From: Antedon mediterranea | Taxonomy: Eukaryota; Echinodermata; Crinoidea; Comatulida; Antedonidae | Length of the DNA stretch: 64,000 nucleotides | Assembly: GCF_964355755.1 (NCBI RefSeq) | Contig: NC_092677.1 | Coordinates: 15,098,101-15,162,100, forward strand | Reading direction: 5' to 3' | Shown here: positions 15,101 through 27,200 of the stretch, one piece after another | How the letters are laid out: each line of letters starts with the position of its first letter | Numbering within the stretch: position 1 is the stretch's first letter | Program-made: the position numbers and the translations under genes | The notes under the pieces: model-generated | Told to the model about the DNA's origin: nothing | What the model saw: only the letters and a program-made list of their open reading frames with translations | Databases searched by the model: none

Positions 15101-18100
15101 GTATTCTAGTTGGATGGTGTTAACGTGATTCACAACTAATTCAAAGCCAACTTTAGGAAAATATTTTAAATTAATAGGTTAATCTAGGTATCTAACACCC
15201 ATTATCAAGCACTTTCCAAGTGCGAATTATTTTTTTTAAAGGTTAGAGTATTAATAAGCACTAGCAAATCAATAACTTGATGCTGAAATGGGTTCCGAAC
15301 CAAATAGCAGTCAGATAGATCAAATAAACAAGTAGTACACATGCTGAAGATTTAATTATGTATAATTATGTTCCTCGAGTATTGAACTCATGACGGCGAA
15401 CGTTGTGTTGTTTTGATTTGAAATTGCGTTATGTAGTTATTAACTCAAATGAACTTAAGTGCATTTGAAATTGCATATGAAGTTAATAATATAAATATTA
15501 AATAGGATGCAATTACATGTAAATTTATATTCTTGGTATATGGTTGTAGTTTGGTGTAGCTCTGTGTGTTATGCTTGGATCAAAAACCAGAGAGTAGCTG
15601 AATAAGCAATCAAATTTAGAATACTGTATATTACAAAAACATGTAGTAATCGGTAAATATCATGAAATAAGATCAAAATTGTTCAAGCACCACTGGAGTT
15701 TAACTCCATGATATTGGTTAAGATGGGATATAGCTGTAGGCTATGATACGCTAGCCTTACTCCAGAGTTTAAGAAAGAGAGAGATTAAGAAAAACAGAAT
15801 TTAGTTTGTATACTGGAATTGGTATGTTCAACAAAATTAAGAGACTCTTTAGGAAGATAAAGTTGTTGTATGCAACATTATCTACTGTTAGTTCACTGTG
15901 GCAGGGCCTTAGCCACCAGTACGGTTGGTAAGATTCAACCGTACCACTTTTTCACACTTATTTCTCGTGGCTACATCACTGTGTGGTATATAATTACCGG
16001 TACCTAATATCTACAAACAGTACTTTAATTATTTCAAAATTTGTCATTTTTATCAACAATAATAACTTAATCAAAATCCACACTACACAGGCAACTGTGC
16101 GTTTTCGAATTCAGGCATTATATTCTGCCATGCAAGTGTTACAATAATTGCTATTCTTGCATCGTAAGATACATACACTAGTAACTGTATAAACGATGGA
16201 ATCCAAAAGCAATTAACCCTAAACCATTATCCATAGCGATCTTGCACTTCGAATATTGGAATATATTGAGGTTAATCTTGCTGTACAATAATTATATTCA
16301 TTGTATTATCACATCATAACAAATTATGACCTTTTTACTGATGGATACTAAACAAAATGATTATTGTTATTAGCTTAATTTCAATATTTATGAATTTGTG
16401 TATATTTTCCAATTTTAATGAGTGCATTGCAAACCTATTATATTTTCCCCAGCAACATTATAGATTTTGTTCATAAACACTCCTGAGTATTTAAAATGTT
16501 ACATTTATCAGAGGTGAATATAAGAGATAATGTAGTGGTTGAGAGTTACTATGGCATTCATTGTCTTCTATTTTGTATTTCTGCTTCATTATCTTCTTCC
16601 CAAATTTTTTCAAACAGACTCGCCACATTCGAAAGTACAATGGTTGTAATATATAAAAAAAAACAAAATTGGTTAATTGTTAATAAAATGAATGTACTAA
16701 TAACTGTACAAACTGAACATTTTATAATGTGCTTACATCACTCCTGCTAACAGAAATCTCATTCAAATTATTTTGAAACAGTCCACATAATATGAGCAAT
16801 TACTTTAACAAAATTAACTAATGTATAAAGATACTATAGGATGAACGAGGGATTTAGATTGGAAGTAGAGATCTTGACAATCCCAAAAATATTATAAAAT
16901 TGTACTAGAACAGAATTATTACTATTTATTTAATTTGGCACAACCTGAGAAATAAGCAAATAAAATAATACCCCAACAGAAAAAAAAAACAAGAGAGATA
17001 CTGTACATAAATTCATGCTGACATATCCCTATGGTATAACCAAATAAAATAATACTCCGGTAAAATGTGCTTTTGAATGGGAACAGTGATAGTGATGTAC
17101 AATGCACAGTACAATGCACTCGGTATATTTTATCTTCAAACACACAACCATATGGATTGGACCATTCCGTATTCCCACACATATGCCATCTTCAAAAATC
17201 AATTGTATACAACTATTCAGGAGTCTGTTGTCTGTTTGTTGATTTATTGATATTTGCATGTCCACCATTACAATCGACTTCTCAGTATAACATTATTGAT
17301 GAAAGCTAACGTTTTATAGACGTTAGCTTTATTTATAGTACTCTAAAACTATAAATAAATGAAACAGCTAGAGAAAAATGTCATTTAACATTATTTATAA
17401 CCAAATATAGAGGAAGCGAGAAATTAATAATACAATATGTATTGTTATTATTGTGTTTTGACGTTAATATTGTATTATCTTTAAGGATTGTGTCAAAATA
17501 TAGTCACTGCAGTAACTGCAGTAGAATGATTTTAACATGGTCCCTTATATTTTGGCGTCTTTAAAAATGTACATCAGCTTATAGTCTAGTTTCTATGACA
17601 TGTAATAGTGATCCTAAACATAACTGAGTGTTATTGACTTGTTATTAATGGTTTTCATCTACTTTGTCAATGTTCAATGAAATCTGTATTTATTTTGATG
17701 GTTGAAATTTAAAGATACACTGTTACTTTCTTTAATCTTCATTACAACTAAAATAAACAATACATTTTCATTATAGATATTGTAATGGTAATTGATTGAT
17801 CATTTTATTTCAGAATAACAAAATTCCATATCCAACAATTACAATACAAAAAAAAAACGAAAATCGCACTAAAATACGATTTTCTTCCATTAGTGAAGAT
17901 TTGAGATCCCAAAATCTTTGTCTACACTATCAAACCATATATGGTAGTGCTATGCTTAAATATGGTAGTGATATGACAGCATCATATCCATATATGGGCA
18001 CAGCCGCAAACCACATTTTTTTGACACATAAAGTTTGATAGTGTAGACAAGGCTTACAGGTATATGGAAAGTGCAAGATCATTTTCACTATTAACAACCT

Positions 18101-21100
18101 TTTTTTTTCTTCTTATTTTGTATTTATTAACTTTACTCAATTTTCACAAAAAGGCTGACAGCCAATTGAAGAGATTGCAACTTATTAGAGAAAATCTGAA
18201 AACATTTATGAAAAACATGTTTCTGCCGAATAAATCAAGTAATCATAATGCTCTTATACAAAACATTAATGCTAAGCTTTAAGAATAAATCCTTTGTTGC
18301 TATGACAATTAAGTAAAGTACAGTTCAAAAATCGAATAAGATTTTAAAACTTTGAAAAGTTTTATATTATGTGGGTTAAATTTTAATATTTTCCTACTAT
18401 GCAGCTCGTACAAACGCCTAGAAATTTAAACTGAATTGTGAAACAAAATGTAGTTTCTACAAATAGTTGACATGGTCGCTATACTCAATGCTATAAGCAT
18501 CTGAACTATGCTACAGGCTATAATGATTCACAAATAATTTATATTAAATTTCATTAAAGCAATCAGAACATTTGCTCATTAAATGACGCAGCCGTGTGTT
18601 GCAATCCTATTTTTCTACATACTGATTTAATGTCATTTTACACTGACATATTATTTCAGTACAGTTACGCAATTATGATAATTATAGAAGATGATGATAT
18701 GCGACATTTTCCGCATTACATGATGAATGAAATCAAACGAGCATTGTGAAAACAGATGAAACTGTCTGAATGACGTACTGATTCAAACTAGCATTGTGAA
18801 AACAGATGAAACTGAATGACGAACTGAGGCATATTTTTTTTCTATTTTCACATAAGATGTCAAGATATTATAATTGTTAGATTACATAATATGAATTTGT
18901 GCGTTAACTAAATCCTAAATTGCTTTTCTATATGTTATTGTAATATATTGAAAAGAGTATTTAATCTTTAAGTAATGTGTACCAAACCGTTTGAGACAGA
19001 AAGGCGTCTCCTCCAGTCAATATATATTTAGAGACCGTGTCACAGTTATTGTACTGCAGTAAACTAATGCAATTATCAAGCTTTTTTAGTAATCATACGT
19101 ACTACAATGGCTCATACACACTGAAGAAAACTAAAATCATTTGTTACTGTAGTAACAAAAAATGAAAATACTGCAGTAACTACAGTAGAATAGTTGAAAA
19201 GGCCTCCTTAAATATAAGTAATACATTAGACACAGCAAAACGGAAATCACATTTTCCTATAATGCATTAGAATAAATTATATTAATAATATTGAATAAAT
19301 TCTTGTCATCTGTAAAATGGAAGTTTATTATGTATTGATTCGGTTAGAATGAATTTAAAATCATTAAAATAGTTTTTGGATATAAACTATGAACATTATG
19401 TATTTAAAAAACAAATACCTCCTAAATTTGGAGAAGCAGAATGAAGAGTAATCGAAAATGTACAAAGCATCAAATGTTAAAAAAGGATTAAAACTAGTTT
19501 TAATTTCTAGTCCTTATCCGAGAAGACTCATTCTACCACCTGAACCATGAAGCGAGTGACCTTCGAACTCTTGCCAGTGTTATGTTTACATAATTATGGC
19601 CACTCAATCGTAATGTTATTCTAATTTTTGTATTTATATTATTTGTCCGTTTTTTCTTGCAGTGGTTTGGACAGTTCATCTAGCTTCCAATGTATTTCCC
19701 TACTCAAGTCTCTAGCTCATGGTGGTCGTACAGTCATCTGTACCATTCACCAGCCCAGTGCAAAACTCTTTGAAATGTTTGATAAGGTATAAATCATAAA
19801 TTAAAATTTCTTATTAGTTGGCAAAAGCACTTCACTTAGTTTCTGAGTGCTTTCATTATTTTATTTTCCATATTCGACCTTGTATAATCTCATGGCATCT
19901 GGCCAAGCACCTTGACAAGATTTAGGATGGGATTAGATATTGAAAATTAATAATTATGCCCATGGCTTATTATAGTTTAACTGAACAAGATCAGTTAGCC
20001 TTCCTCAGGTCAAGCCTTGTGTCTCAATAATATGCCAAAGTATTATGGGGATTAAGGGGAGATATTAGTAGGAGATACCACGATATCTCTCCATCCAGGT
20101 GTATAAATGGGTACCCTTTTAGATCAAGGCACAACTTTGCGCTGATTACTAGCCGCATTGTGGGAGTATGTTTCCACATGTTCGATAAAAAAAAATGGCC
20201 GGGGTAATAATGTGAAGCACTTAGAAGCATTGTGCAATTAAGCACTATATAAGAACAAATATTATTATTATTTCCATATTTGTGAGATGTTCATGAACAT
20301 GATCATTATCATCATCAAATGATCAGAATGATTATGATGCAATAGTAATCCATCATCTATAAATCATTAGGTTGTGCTCAAACAAAACATAAATAAAATA
20401 ATTTATTTCTACTTATTTTATTCATTTAGTTGTACATCCTTGGTGAGGGTCGTTGTTTATACTACGGATCTGTGAGGTCATTAGTCCCGTACATGAGTTC
20501 CCTCGGGTTCACATGTCCGCCCTATCATAACCCAGCGGACTTTGGTAAGTAGATAATTGTCTTATATGCAACACTAGTTTGCATTGACAAATTAGTGTTG
20601 TCAATCTGTTAATTACTTTAATCAAATCTTGTCTCGTTAAATTTTTGAGAAGATTGTAGATTGTTAATGTTGTGTTACAGCCAATCAGCAACACGATATT
20701 TTAGTATGCAGTTTTAGTTTGTGTAATCTACACATTTAGTAGTTACCTTATATGTGCATATTATTTCATAGCATAACATTTTACAAGGTATAATTGACAG
20801 TTATTTAAGTTATATATGTTTTGATTGCACTGTGATATAAACTGTATGATTTTTACACCTACTACAAAACAATATACATTTTTTTCTGAATTCTTAGTGA
20901 TTGAGGCAGCCTCTGGTGAATATGGTGATGCCGTCATGGCAATGTCAAAAGCCGTGCACGATGGCGTTTGTGACGAGTACTGGCGAGCCGATCAGGAGAA
21001 AGGTTGTGACTTGGGTAACCTTGCAGCAGCTGGCTCTGCGTCGTTTCTCAAGGCTAATTCAAACCTGTCGCTAAATGCGATCAATGCCGCTCACAGAATA

Positions 21101-24100
21101 AACGGGAATGGTAATCGCTTTAACCCAACTAAGTTAATGTCACAGGTTTGTTTTAACTTACTTTGTATCATGAAGTTTATAAAAGATTTCATTTAATATA
21201 TCTGGTTTAATATTTCTTTTTTATTCTGGGTGACCTCTTTTCAGTAAAAGACTGTTCTCTTAGTACTGTACAGGATATGAACAGCACAGCAGCTGGGAGA
21301 TTACTATCCACTCTTTTTTTTTTGATAGTTTACCCTGTTTTTTATCGAACACATTTGCAGTGTATGTACACAGGATATCACAATCGAAGTATGAGGCAAT
21401 AGAAGTAATGTATTTTAGGACACAAGCAAATGGCACATAGGTTTCAAAGTCATGCCTCAATACCTGCTATTATATTGCATGTGTTTTTATGATTATTTTT
21501 CTGGTTCTACAGGAAAGTGAAGAGGATATTGCTCATTTTGCCACTGGCTTCATGACTCAATTCTGGGTTCTTTTTGTCCGCTCAATGAAAACTATTATTC
21601 GGGATCAGGTTAGTTCACTTTGCATGAGAAAATATGTTTACTAGATTCATCATAATGATTAAAAACTAATGTTAAATAGGAACCACATGAAATGTTTACT
21701 ATTGAAAATATAAGGCCATGGATATAAATGGCTAAATACTAAAATAAGCCTTGATCGCACTGAACTTAATTTTGTCAAATTACCAGACTCGTTGGCTAAG
21801 TGAGCAAGAAACACATGACCTTCACCATGTGAGTCAATCATAGTTTTTCAGAATTAATTTTGGTGAAATTATCCAAGTTCGAACAACAGACACATTTTCG
21901 AATGACATTGAGTAAAGTTACCTCAATTGGTTAAATTTACCAATTTTCAAGTCCAGTGCGAACAAGGTTTTACTGTACTTTCTCTTTCAAATGCAAAATG
22001 AAAAACATTTTGTTTGAGACCCTCAATAAACATTTTATTTCAGGTTCTGACACATACTCGTCTGCTTTCACATCTTGGTATTGGTGTTCTGATTGGCTTA
22101 CTCTACATGGGTATTGGTAATGACGCAAGCAAGGCGTTCAACAACTCGGGATGTCTGTTCTTCTCAATCCTGTTCCTCATGTTCACAGCTCTTATGCCAA
22201 CTGTCTTAACATGTATGTACATTTACTGTATAAACAAAGTTGTTTAATTATTTAAAGTATATACCAAGCAGTGTAATGGCTATTGGCTATGAGCACCCAC
22301 TGGCTAAACCCAGGGGCCCCAGAGCCAAAGTCCAATGCAACTACCTAGTGTTGGAGGGCCTCTTAGGAGTACTGAACCAGGGCCTTTTCACCCTGTGTTA
22401 CGTCACTGATGCCAAGAGCAATTAAACCATTTAAAACTGTTTATTTTTGTTTATAAATGATATTGATTAGAGTTCTCATTAAAGGTGCAATATCTCTACA
22501 TTGTTATGCATATTAAAAAAACACCTATTTTATATAGAGTGCATAATCTTATTGTTTTTATAATTACATTTTTTTTCTTAAGTTCCAACTGAGATTCATG
22601 TACTATTAAGGGAACACTTGAATTACTGGTACAGTTTGAAAGCGTACTATTTTGCTAAAACAATGGCAGATCTACCATTCCAAGTAAGTGCATGCTTCTA
22701 TGTTTTTTCAGAGATAATAACAGCAAATCCTCATATTTTGTGTATATGTTATACAGCCAGATGAGTTGCTGAATTATGTTAAAAGAAAATAATTATTAAC
22801 AAAAAATTACAATATATTGTCTTGTATCACATTTTGTGATCTACCATTCCAAGTAAGTGCATGCTTCTTTCTTTTTTTAATAAAGAAAATATAAGTTAAA
22901 TTGTCTTGTATCAAGTTTTGTGATTTTTAGTAGGTAACTGTCGCCAGTGAACAGTCAACTCTCTGGTTCACAGTTTGTTATAAGGTCTAGGCCACTGGCC
23001 TGGGGCTATTCATCGTTTTGGTCAGCTCTTCCTAGTTTCAATACACTATAGCTTTTTTTTAAAACACAGCACAGCAGTATTTCCATTTCAATTTATTTCA
23101 TTTGGCACAGCACTTGTTTTTGTGCCGGAGAAATTAAGCACTGTACAATATTTCAGTTTATTTCACAAAATAACTGTGGCATTTGTTCTTCTTAAAGAAG
23201 CTTCCACCAGTAAAAAAAAAAATTTAGTTTGTTTGTTTTGAATTCTGCTTTTTCAGTGTTTACTTTTAACCAATATAAACCCATCTATCCAACTATTTTA
23301 AACTAACTTTTAACCTGGAAGTTGTTGTGTTCTTAAAATTGTATTTTTGTATTAAATCTGTATTTATTTTAACTTGCACAAACACCTAGAATTTCAAATC
23401 ATGTGTGCTTGACTTGAATAGTAATAAATGAAAAAATTAAAACTATTACAAGGAACATTCACCTATTTTGACTGATATTGTCTTTGTATTGGCAGGTGGT
23501 GCTTCCTGTTATTTACTGCACTATAGTCTACTTTATGACAGGACAACCCCATGATGCCGGCAGATTCTCTATGTTTGTTGCCATATCAATATTGACGTCA
23601 TTCGTCGCTCAATCTCTTGGTCTGCTTATAGGAGCAGCTGCAACAACAATGGAGGTAACATACTTAATAACAATCAAAAATTAACTCGTATAAATATTTA
23701 AATGTTTTGTATGTTTATAAAAAAGTAGTTTAAATAGGTTTTAAATACCTGCACTAAAAACCACAATTAAGACATTTTAGTAGTTTTTCTCAAACTTATT
23801 CTCAAATTTAAATCATATCATTTAATTATCTAAATCAATTCGGTTTGACTGTTTTTGTAATAATTTTATTAACGTTTAGTACTTTATTATTTTTCAAGCT
23901 TGCTGTGTTTGTTGGACCAGTTAGTAGTATTCCTGTGCTTCTTTTCTCTGGATTCTTTGTGACGTTCAACACAATACCAAACTACCTTCAGTGGATGTCC
24001 TATATATCCTACATACGTTATTCGTTCCAGGGTGTTCTCATCTCCATATATGGTAATGACCGTGGGGATCTACATTGCGAACCTGGTGATGAGTGCTTGT

Positions 24101-24246
24101 TCAAAACAAGTGAGGACGTACTAAACGAGTTTGATGTCAATAACGGCAAAGTTTACGTCGCATTTCTTATACTTTTATCGTTCTTTGCTGTATTACGCTT
24201 TTTAACATACATTGCGCTACGAATTCGCTTGAGAGTAAGCCAGTAA
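9181..24246 (+). CDS. ABCG1: ABCG1/ABCG4-like ABC half-transporter (5' exon missing)
   Basis: Sterol/phospholipid exporter of the ABCG (White) subfamily, which works as a dimer in plasma or endosomal membranes. Exons: 9181-9363, 12386-12503, 12617-12806, 13536-13681, 19663-19786, 20430-20544, 20898-21145, 21513-21608, 22044-22212, 22583-22683, 23496-23654, 23899-24246. All junctions are GT-AG and every phase matches, giving 664 residues to the TAA. The order is nucleotide-binding domain then membrane domain, as in ABCG: Walker [11 protein letters not shown]-loop IMQDSH, signature LSGGQLKR, Walker [15 protein letters not shown]-loop CTIHQPSAK, then a membrane domain with helices such as [13 protein letters not shown] and [11 protein letters not shown]. 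Residue-level similarity is closest to ABCG1/ABCG4 rather than ABCG2 or ABCG5/8 (NPADF[11 protein letters not shown], [15 protein letters not shown]). The first exon here begins after an acceptor in phase 1, so the start codon and about 20-40 residues lie upstream and were not located. Separating ABCG1 from ABCG4 needs a tree. Confidence 0.93.
10370..10600 (+). repeat. Pyrimidine minisatellite in ABCG intron (25-bp units)
   Basis: About nine units of the form ctccactcctctttccccttacagt, with length variation, lie in the intron between the exons ending at 9363 and starting at 12386. Each full unit ends in a pyrimidine tract followed by ttacag, which mimics a 3' splice site in the sense direction. 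Confidence 0.85.
10790..10990 (-). repeat. Non-LTR retrotransposon tail with (ATCAA)n repeat
   Basis: A run of ttgat units at about 10793-10815 is followed by a unique A-rich body on the + strand. In reverse orientation this is a 3' end with an (atcaa)n tail. A related sequence with the same pentamer run and the same tttattyrr..tcagtaca-like beginning occurs at 53556-53800. Pentamer tails are typical of RTE or CR1-type LINEs and of SINEs that use them; the family is not assigned. Confidence 0.45.
12055..12232. mobile_element. MITE-like CTGCAGTAACTGCAG family copy
   Basis: The segment contains three versions of actgcagtaac, on the left as tttactgcagtaactaca and on the right as cttcagtaactgcagtgg, and ends in gaataatgttcccttaat. 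The right end matches the ends at 17500-17552 and 48190-48230. It is one member of a dispersed family whose fullest copy is at 47985-48232. Confidence 0.5.
12880..13500. repeat. ATC-rich minisatellite in ABCG intron (about 60-bp units)
   Basis: Roughly ten imperfect units contain tatcattgtttcagcatac, atcatcaataacatcatc and trinucleotide catcatcat runs. Unit subtypes alternate (cataattcag- and gcatacag-containing), which suggests expansion of a larger composite unit. The array fills most of the 729-bp intron between coding exons 12617-12806 and 13536-13681. The open frames here are translations of the repeat. Confidence 0.85.
14160..14205. mobile_element. Fragment of the CTGCAGTAACTGCAG MITE family
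   Basis: Contains tactgcagtaactgcag followed by tagaataacatgctcc, matching the terminal part of the family. Only one end is recognisable. Confidence 0.45.
15919..15944. repeat. Perfect 9-bp hairpin
   Basis: gtacggttg at 15919-15927 and its exact complement caaccgtac at 15936-15944 are separated by eight bases. No terminator or gene context is evident, so it is most likely a remnant of a palindromic element. Confidence 0.6.
17302..17330. repeat. Perfect 11-bp hairpin
   Basis: aaagctaacgt and acgttagcttt are exact inverted repeats around a seven-base loop. The site lies in the 6-kb ABCG intron, close to a MITE end at 17500-17552. Confidence 0.7.
17495..17556. mobile_element. Copy (one end) of the CTGCAGTAACTGCAG MITE family
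   Basis: Contains cactgcagtaactgcagt, then agaatgattttaacatggtccctta. The right end catggtcccttat matches the outer inverted repeat of the fullest copy at 47985-48232. The left end is not clear. Confidence 0.5.
17918..18051. mobile_element. MITE with TGTCTACACTATCAAAC inverted repeats, fullest copy
   Basis: The 17-base sequence tgtctacactatcaaac near 17919 is repeated as its exact complement gtttgatagtgtagaca ending at 18049. The interior contains two atatggtagtg-type repeats and ccatatatgggcaca. At 134 bp with no coding capacity this is a typical MITE. Related copies are at 37350-37464, 57785-57955 and 63456-63605. Confidence 0.8.
18733..18830 (+). repeat. Two-copy tandem repeat of about 50 bp
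   Basis: The block containing agcattgtgaaaacagatga followed by aactg and aatgacg occurs twice, separated by short differences. It lies in the 6-kb ABCG intron and has no coding potential. Confidence 0.7.
19128..19212. mobile_element. Copy of the CTGCAGTAACTGCAG MITE family
   Basis: Contains ttactgtagtaacaaaaaat, then tactgcagtaactacagtag and aatagttgaaaaggcctcc. It is a diverged end of the same family as 17495-17556. Confidence 0.4.
19508..19607 (-). repeat. tRNA-derived SINE-like element, copy 2 (internally deleted)
   Basis: Shares tagtccttatccgagaagac, the ctaccacc..gaaccatg block and the agttcgaag B-box-like segment with copy 1 at 6059-6182. It lacks about 25 bases between the A-box and B-box regions. 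It ends 55 bp before the ABCG exon at 19663. Confidence 0.6.
20040..20272 (+). repeat. SINE-like element with ATT tail
   Basis: The 3' part reads gcactatataagaac followed by aaatattattattattt, the common form of a SINE 3' end with a trinucleotide tail. The upstream part includes gtataaatgggtaccc and ggccggggtaataatgtg. No tRNA-like head is obvious, so the copy may be 5'-truncated. It lies between ABCG exons 19663-19786 and 20430-20544. Confidence 0.5.
22269..22408. mobile_element. hAT-like MITE, copy 1, with 8-bp target duplication
   Basis: Begins cagtgtaatgg and ends ttacgtcactg, imperfect inverted repeats of the hAT form (CAGTGGCGTAA). It is flanked by ataccaag (22261-22268) and atgccaag (22409-22416), a 7-of-8 match that fits the 8-bp target duplication of hAT transposition. 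The interior is shared with 36102-36228 and 39803-39970 (gctaaacccaggggcccc and related). It is non-coding and sits in an ABCG intron. Confidence 0.8.
22840..22870 (+). repeat. Duplicated exon end and 5' splice site of ABCG
   Basis: The sequence gatctaccattccaagtaag followed by tgcatgcttct at 22669-22699 spans the end of ABCG exon 22583-22683 and its donor. It is repeated almost exactly at 22840-22870 inside the following intron. The copied donor, with GT at 22853, has the same consensus as the real one. Confidence 0.85.
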
Positions 24247-27200
24247 TATTACAGTGTTTTGAAATTGGAATAAACTTATACTGTTTCTTTTTACACATTT
24301 AGAAGGGAAGGCAATATAAACAAAATATTTTCATTCGGTTATACAATCAGTCATAATTCTACATACTATATCACATTAAAAAAATCTCTGACTGCAACCA
24401 ATTGGCTACAGTTAAATATATCCTATGTATAAAAAACCGTGCATGATCACAATTGTTTGCAGTCAAACTTTTCTAAGTTATGTACATTATGTCGCTAACA
24501 TCCGTATTAGTGTGCCTATCAACAGTAGTTAAAGTTAGCATAAAATGTTAGTTACCGAAAGGCAGCTTTTTGCAGTCAGACAAACTTTTGTACAACACGG
24601 ATAAAGTTTCTTTCTCCAGGGTTTATAGCAAAGAAAACATTTTTATTATAAAAAAGTATTACAATGTATAGTCAACTGTCTGCAAAGGACACATTTTTAA
24701 ACCACATGCCTTCTAAAGAAAGGAACAGGATTCCTCACAAAAAAAATGGTTGTTCAGACTGATGGCAACGCTTATTGTTACAGTGGAAGTTCCTTCATAA
24801 TAAAAAATGGTATTACTAATAAAATACAACGCTGAATTGCATTGTATGGTAATCGCTACAGAAGACCGTTTCACTAATACATAATACTGACTGTACAGAC
24901 ACAAAATGTGTCAGCGTAGTACTAAGAGTGTGAACAGATTCTAAGATTGAAAATGACGGATTCCATGCCAATAGTGTGATTGAATGTTCCAACATTTTAC
25001 AGCTAAATGTAAATATTGAGTTGTCCAGCCATCGCTTATATATTCTTGCCAAACTTTTTTTTTTTTTTGGGAAAATTATTTTAATCTTGAGGCTGATACG
25101 GATACCTGTTGCAACTATGTTATTCAAATTTATCAAGTACAATTGCTTACCGATAATTGTAATTTGTACATATATTTAGAGCGCTATACTTGATTTGATC
25201 ATATATTATTATTGAATAATAATTTATCTATTATAATTGTAATAATTGTACATTTAGGGGAACATTCAACTTTGACCTTCAAATATAATATGTTTTATCC
25301 ATCCATAGTTGTATGTATTTAATTGTATATATACAATATTATGTGTGTCTGAGTTGAATTTTTAGAAATATATAAATATATTTTATTAAGATATAATTGC
25401 CTTTGTGAGGCAAATTTTAATAATGATTTCATGAATCAGCTATTATTATAAATTTGTAGAATTTTATGTTATATAGTGCAGCTCACCTCTTTTTTTTTTA
25501 TTGAACGTTTACACTGTTCTTTCTTATCTAGTGCAGGTCATTTGTTTTAACCTGCAATTACAACCTTTAATCTTCAAGATGAAGGAACCCTCAATCTTCA
25601 GTCTGTTCGGTCTTAAGCAGATCAATTTTTTACCTTCTGCAATTAGAACCATTAAAACTTATTCTTCAACCAAAGGTGATGGAATTACCTTTGACCTAAG
25701 ATTTCAAATCATATATTGACCTTTAACCTTCAAGGTGAATATGTTGCATAACCATTCATTTTTAGTCTGCATTTATTGAACATTGCATAGCTGTACAAAG
25801 TACATTAGGCTAATTTCTTCTTTTCTTTTGTTTAGTATAGAATTATTGAAAGTTATATTATCATTTACTCAATAATTATATATGGTATATATTTAGCAAC
25901 TAGTAACAGTGTGGGCTAGAATAGATCAGTTGATAACATATTACATGTTGATGTTCTATATAAGTATGCCTATCAATGCAATGTAAAATTGTACTTGTTT
26001 GAGATTTTCAAACACTAAAGAGTTAATTAGCTTAAATTTTATTATTTTATGTAGGCTGTAATTTTAAATATTCTGTGTTTTATTGGATGATTTGAATAGT
26101 TTGGTTCATAATATAAAGATGTTTTGGAGAAGTGTGCTCTTTGGATTAATCAGTAGGCCTAACATTTCTTTTAACAGAATGATTTCTGTAAAGTTCTGTA
26201 GGCTATAACTAGTAAAGCTGTATCTATGTTTCTACTGGTACAAAAATGTTAAAAGTATTTTGGTCAGAGAATATCCAAGTTTTAGTTGGCTCCAAAAATA
26301 CGAAGAAGAAAAAAAAAGAAGAAAGACAAGTTATCATTCATATTTTAGAAGTATTATTTGGATAGGGTTAATTGAACAAAAAAAGTCTGCGAGAAGAATA
26401 TGAGAACTTAATAAAACAATATCATAAAAACCCTGCTATAAAAAACAACCTCAATCTTATAATCAATGCAAAATGTGTCTGTTATTTTTAATTAAGAGTG
26501 TGTTTTGAAAAAAATTCAACGATTACAATCATTGTAAATAGCATAAGTGGTTTTAAATAATGCATATTAATTGTATTTGCTAGTATGAGTGTGCTACTCT
26601 GTTCAGGACCAAACATTTACTTTGTTTTCTTTGTTTCATCAAATTATCTTGTCTGTATAGAATTGTAGATTTTCTTATATAATCTTTTATCTTGGTGAGA
26701 TTTGTTTTTACTTATTCATTATTCATTGAAAGATTAGAGTTTTGGAAATTCTAAAGGGAATACTTAAGGACTAAGTGCAGTACATGATCTTGGAAATATG
26801 GAATTTCCTGCAAAAGATGAACTTGTGATTTCTAACTGTTATCAAGCTTGTTAAAACAGTGGCAAGTTATTTATACTAGAACGGAGCTAAGGTATGGAAG
26901 ATCTTTGGTTGGAGAACAACTTTCCTGCCTTCTAGAGTTTGTTTGTAGTGTAAGTATGTATAGAAATCTACTGTATGGTTGGGGAGGGGGGAGGGGTAGT
27001 GGTCAGAGGGGTTGTAATCCTTAAATATGCATAAGAGTAAGTAATTATAATATATTGTTATTATTTTTGGTTTTCCTATCTTCTTATAAACCATATAAAA
27101 CCAATACCGGTTGTGGTGGTGGTAGTGGTTCGTCACCATAGTGATGTCTTAATAGAAATGTTGTGTATACAACTGTAGAATGATGCTCTTACTTACACTA

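Larger units (their letters stand above)
13682..19662 (+). other. Six-kilobase ABCG intron
   Basis: The largest intron of the ABCG gene falls inside the Walker B region, splitting the Ser codon of DEPTSGLDS. It holds no coding exon of this gene: the flanking exons join in phase and in register with the family. It carries several short transposon copies (14160-14205, 17500-17552, 17918-18051, 19128-19210), a SINE copy (19508-19607), two perfect hairpins (15919-15944, 17302-17330) and a two-copy tandem repeat (18733-18830). The remainder is unremarkable AT-rich sequence. Confidence 0.7.

Noticed and set aside
24713-25179. Overlapping frames on both strands after the ABCG stop
   Set aside because: Low complexity and no family resemblance; lies in 3' UTR or intergenic DNA.
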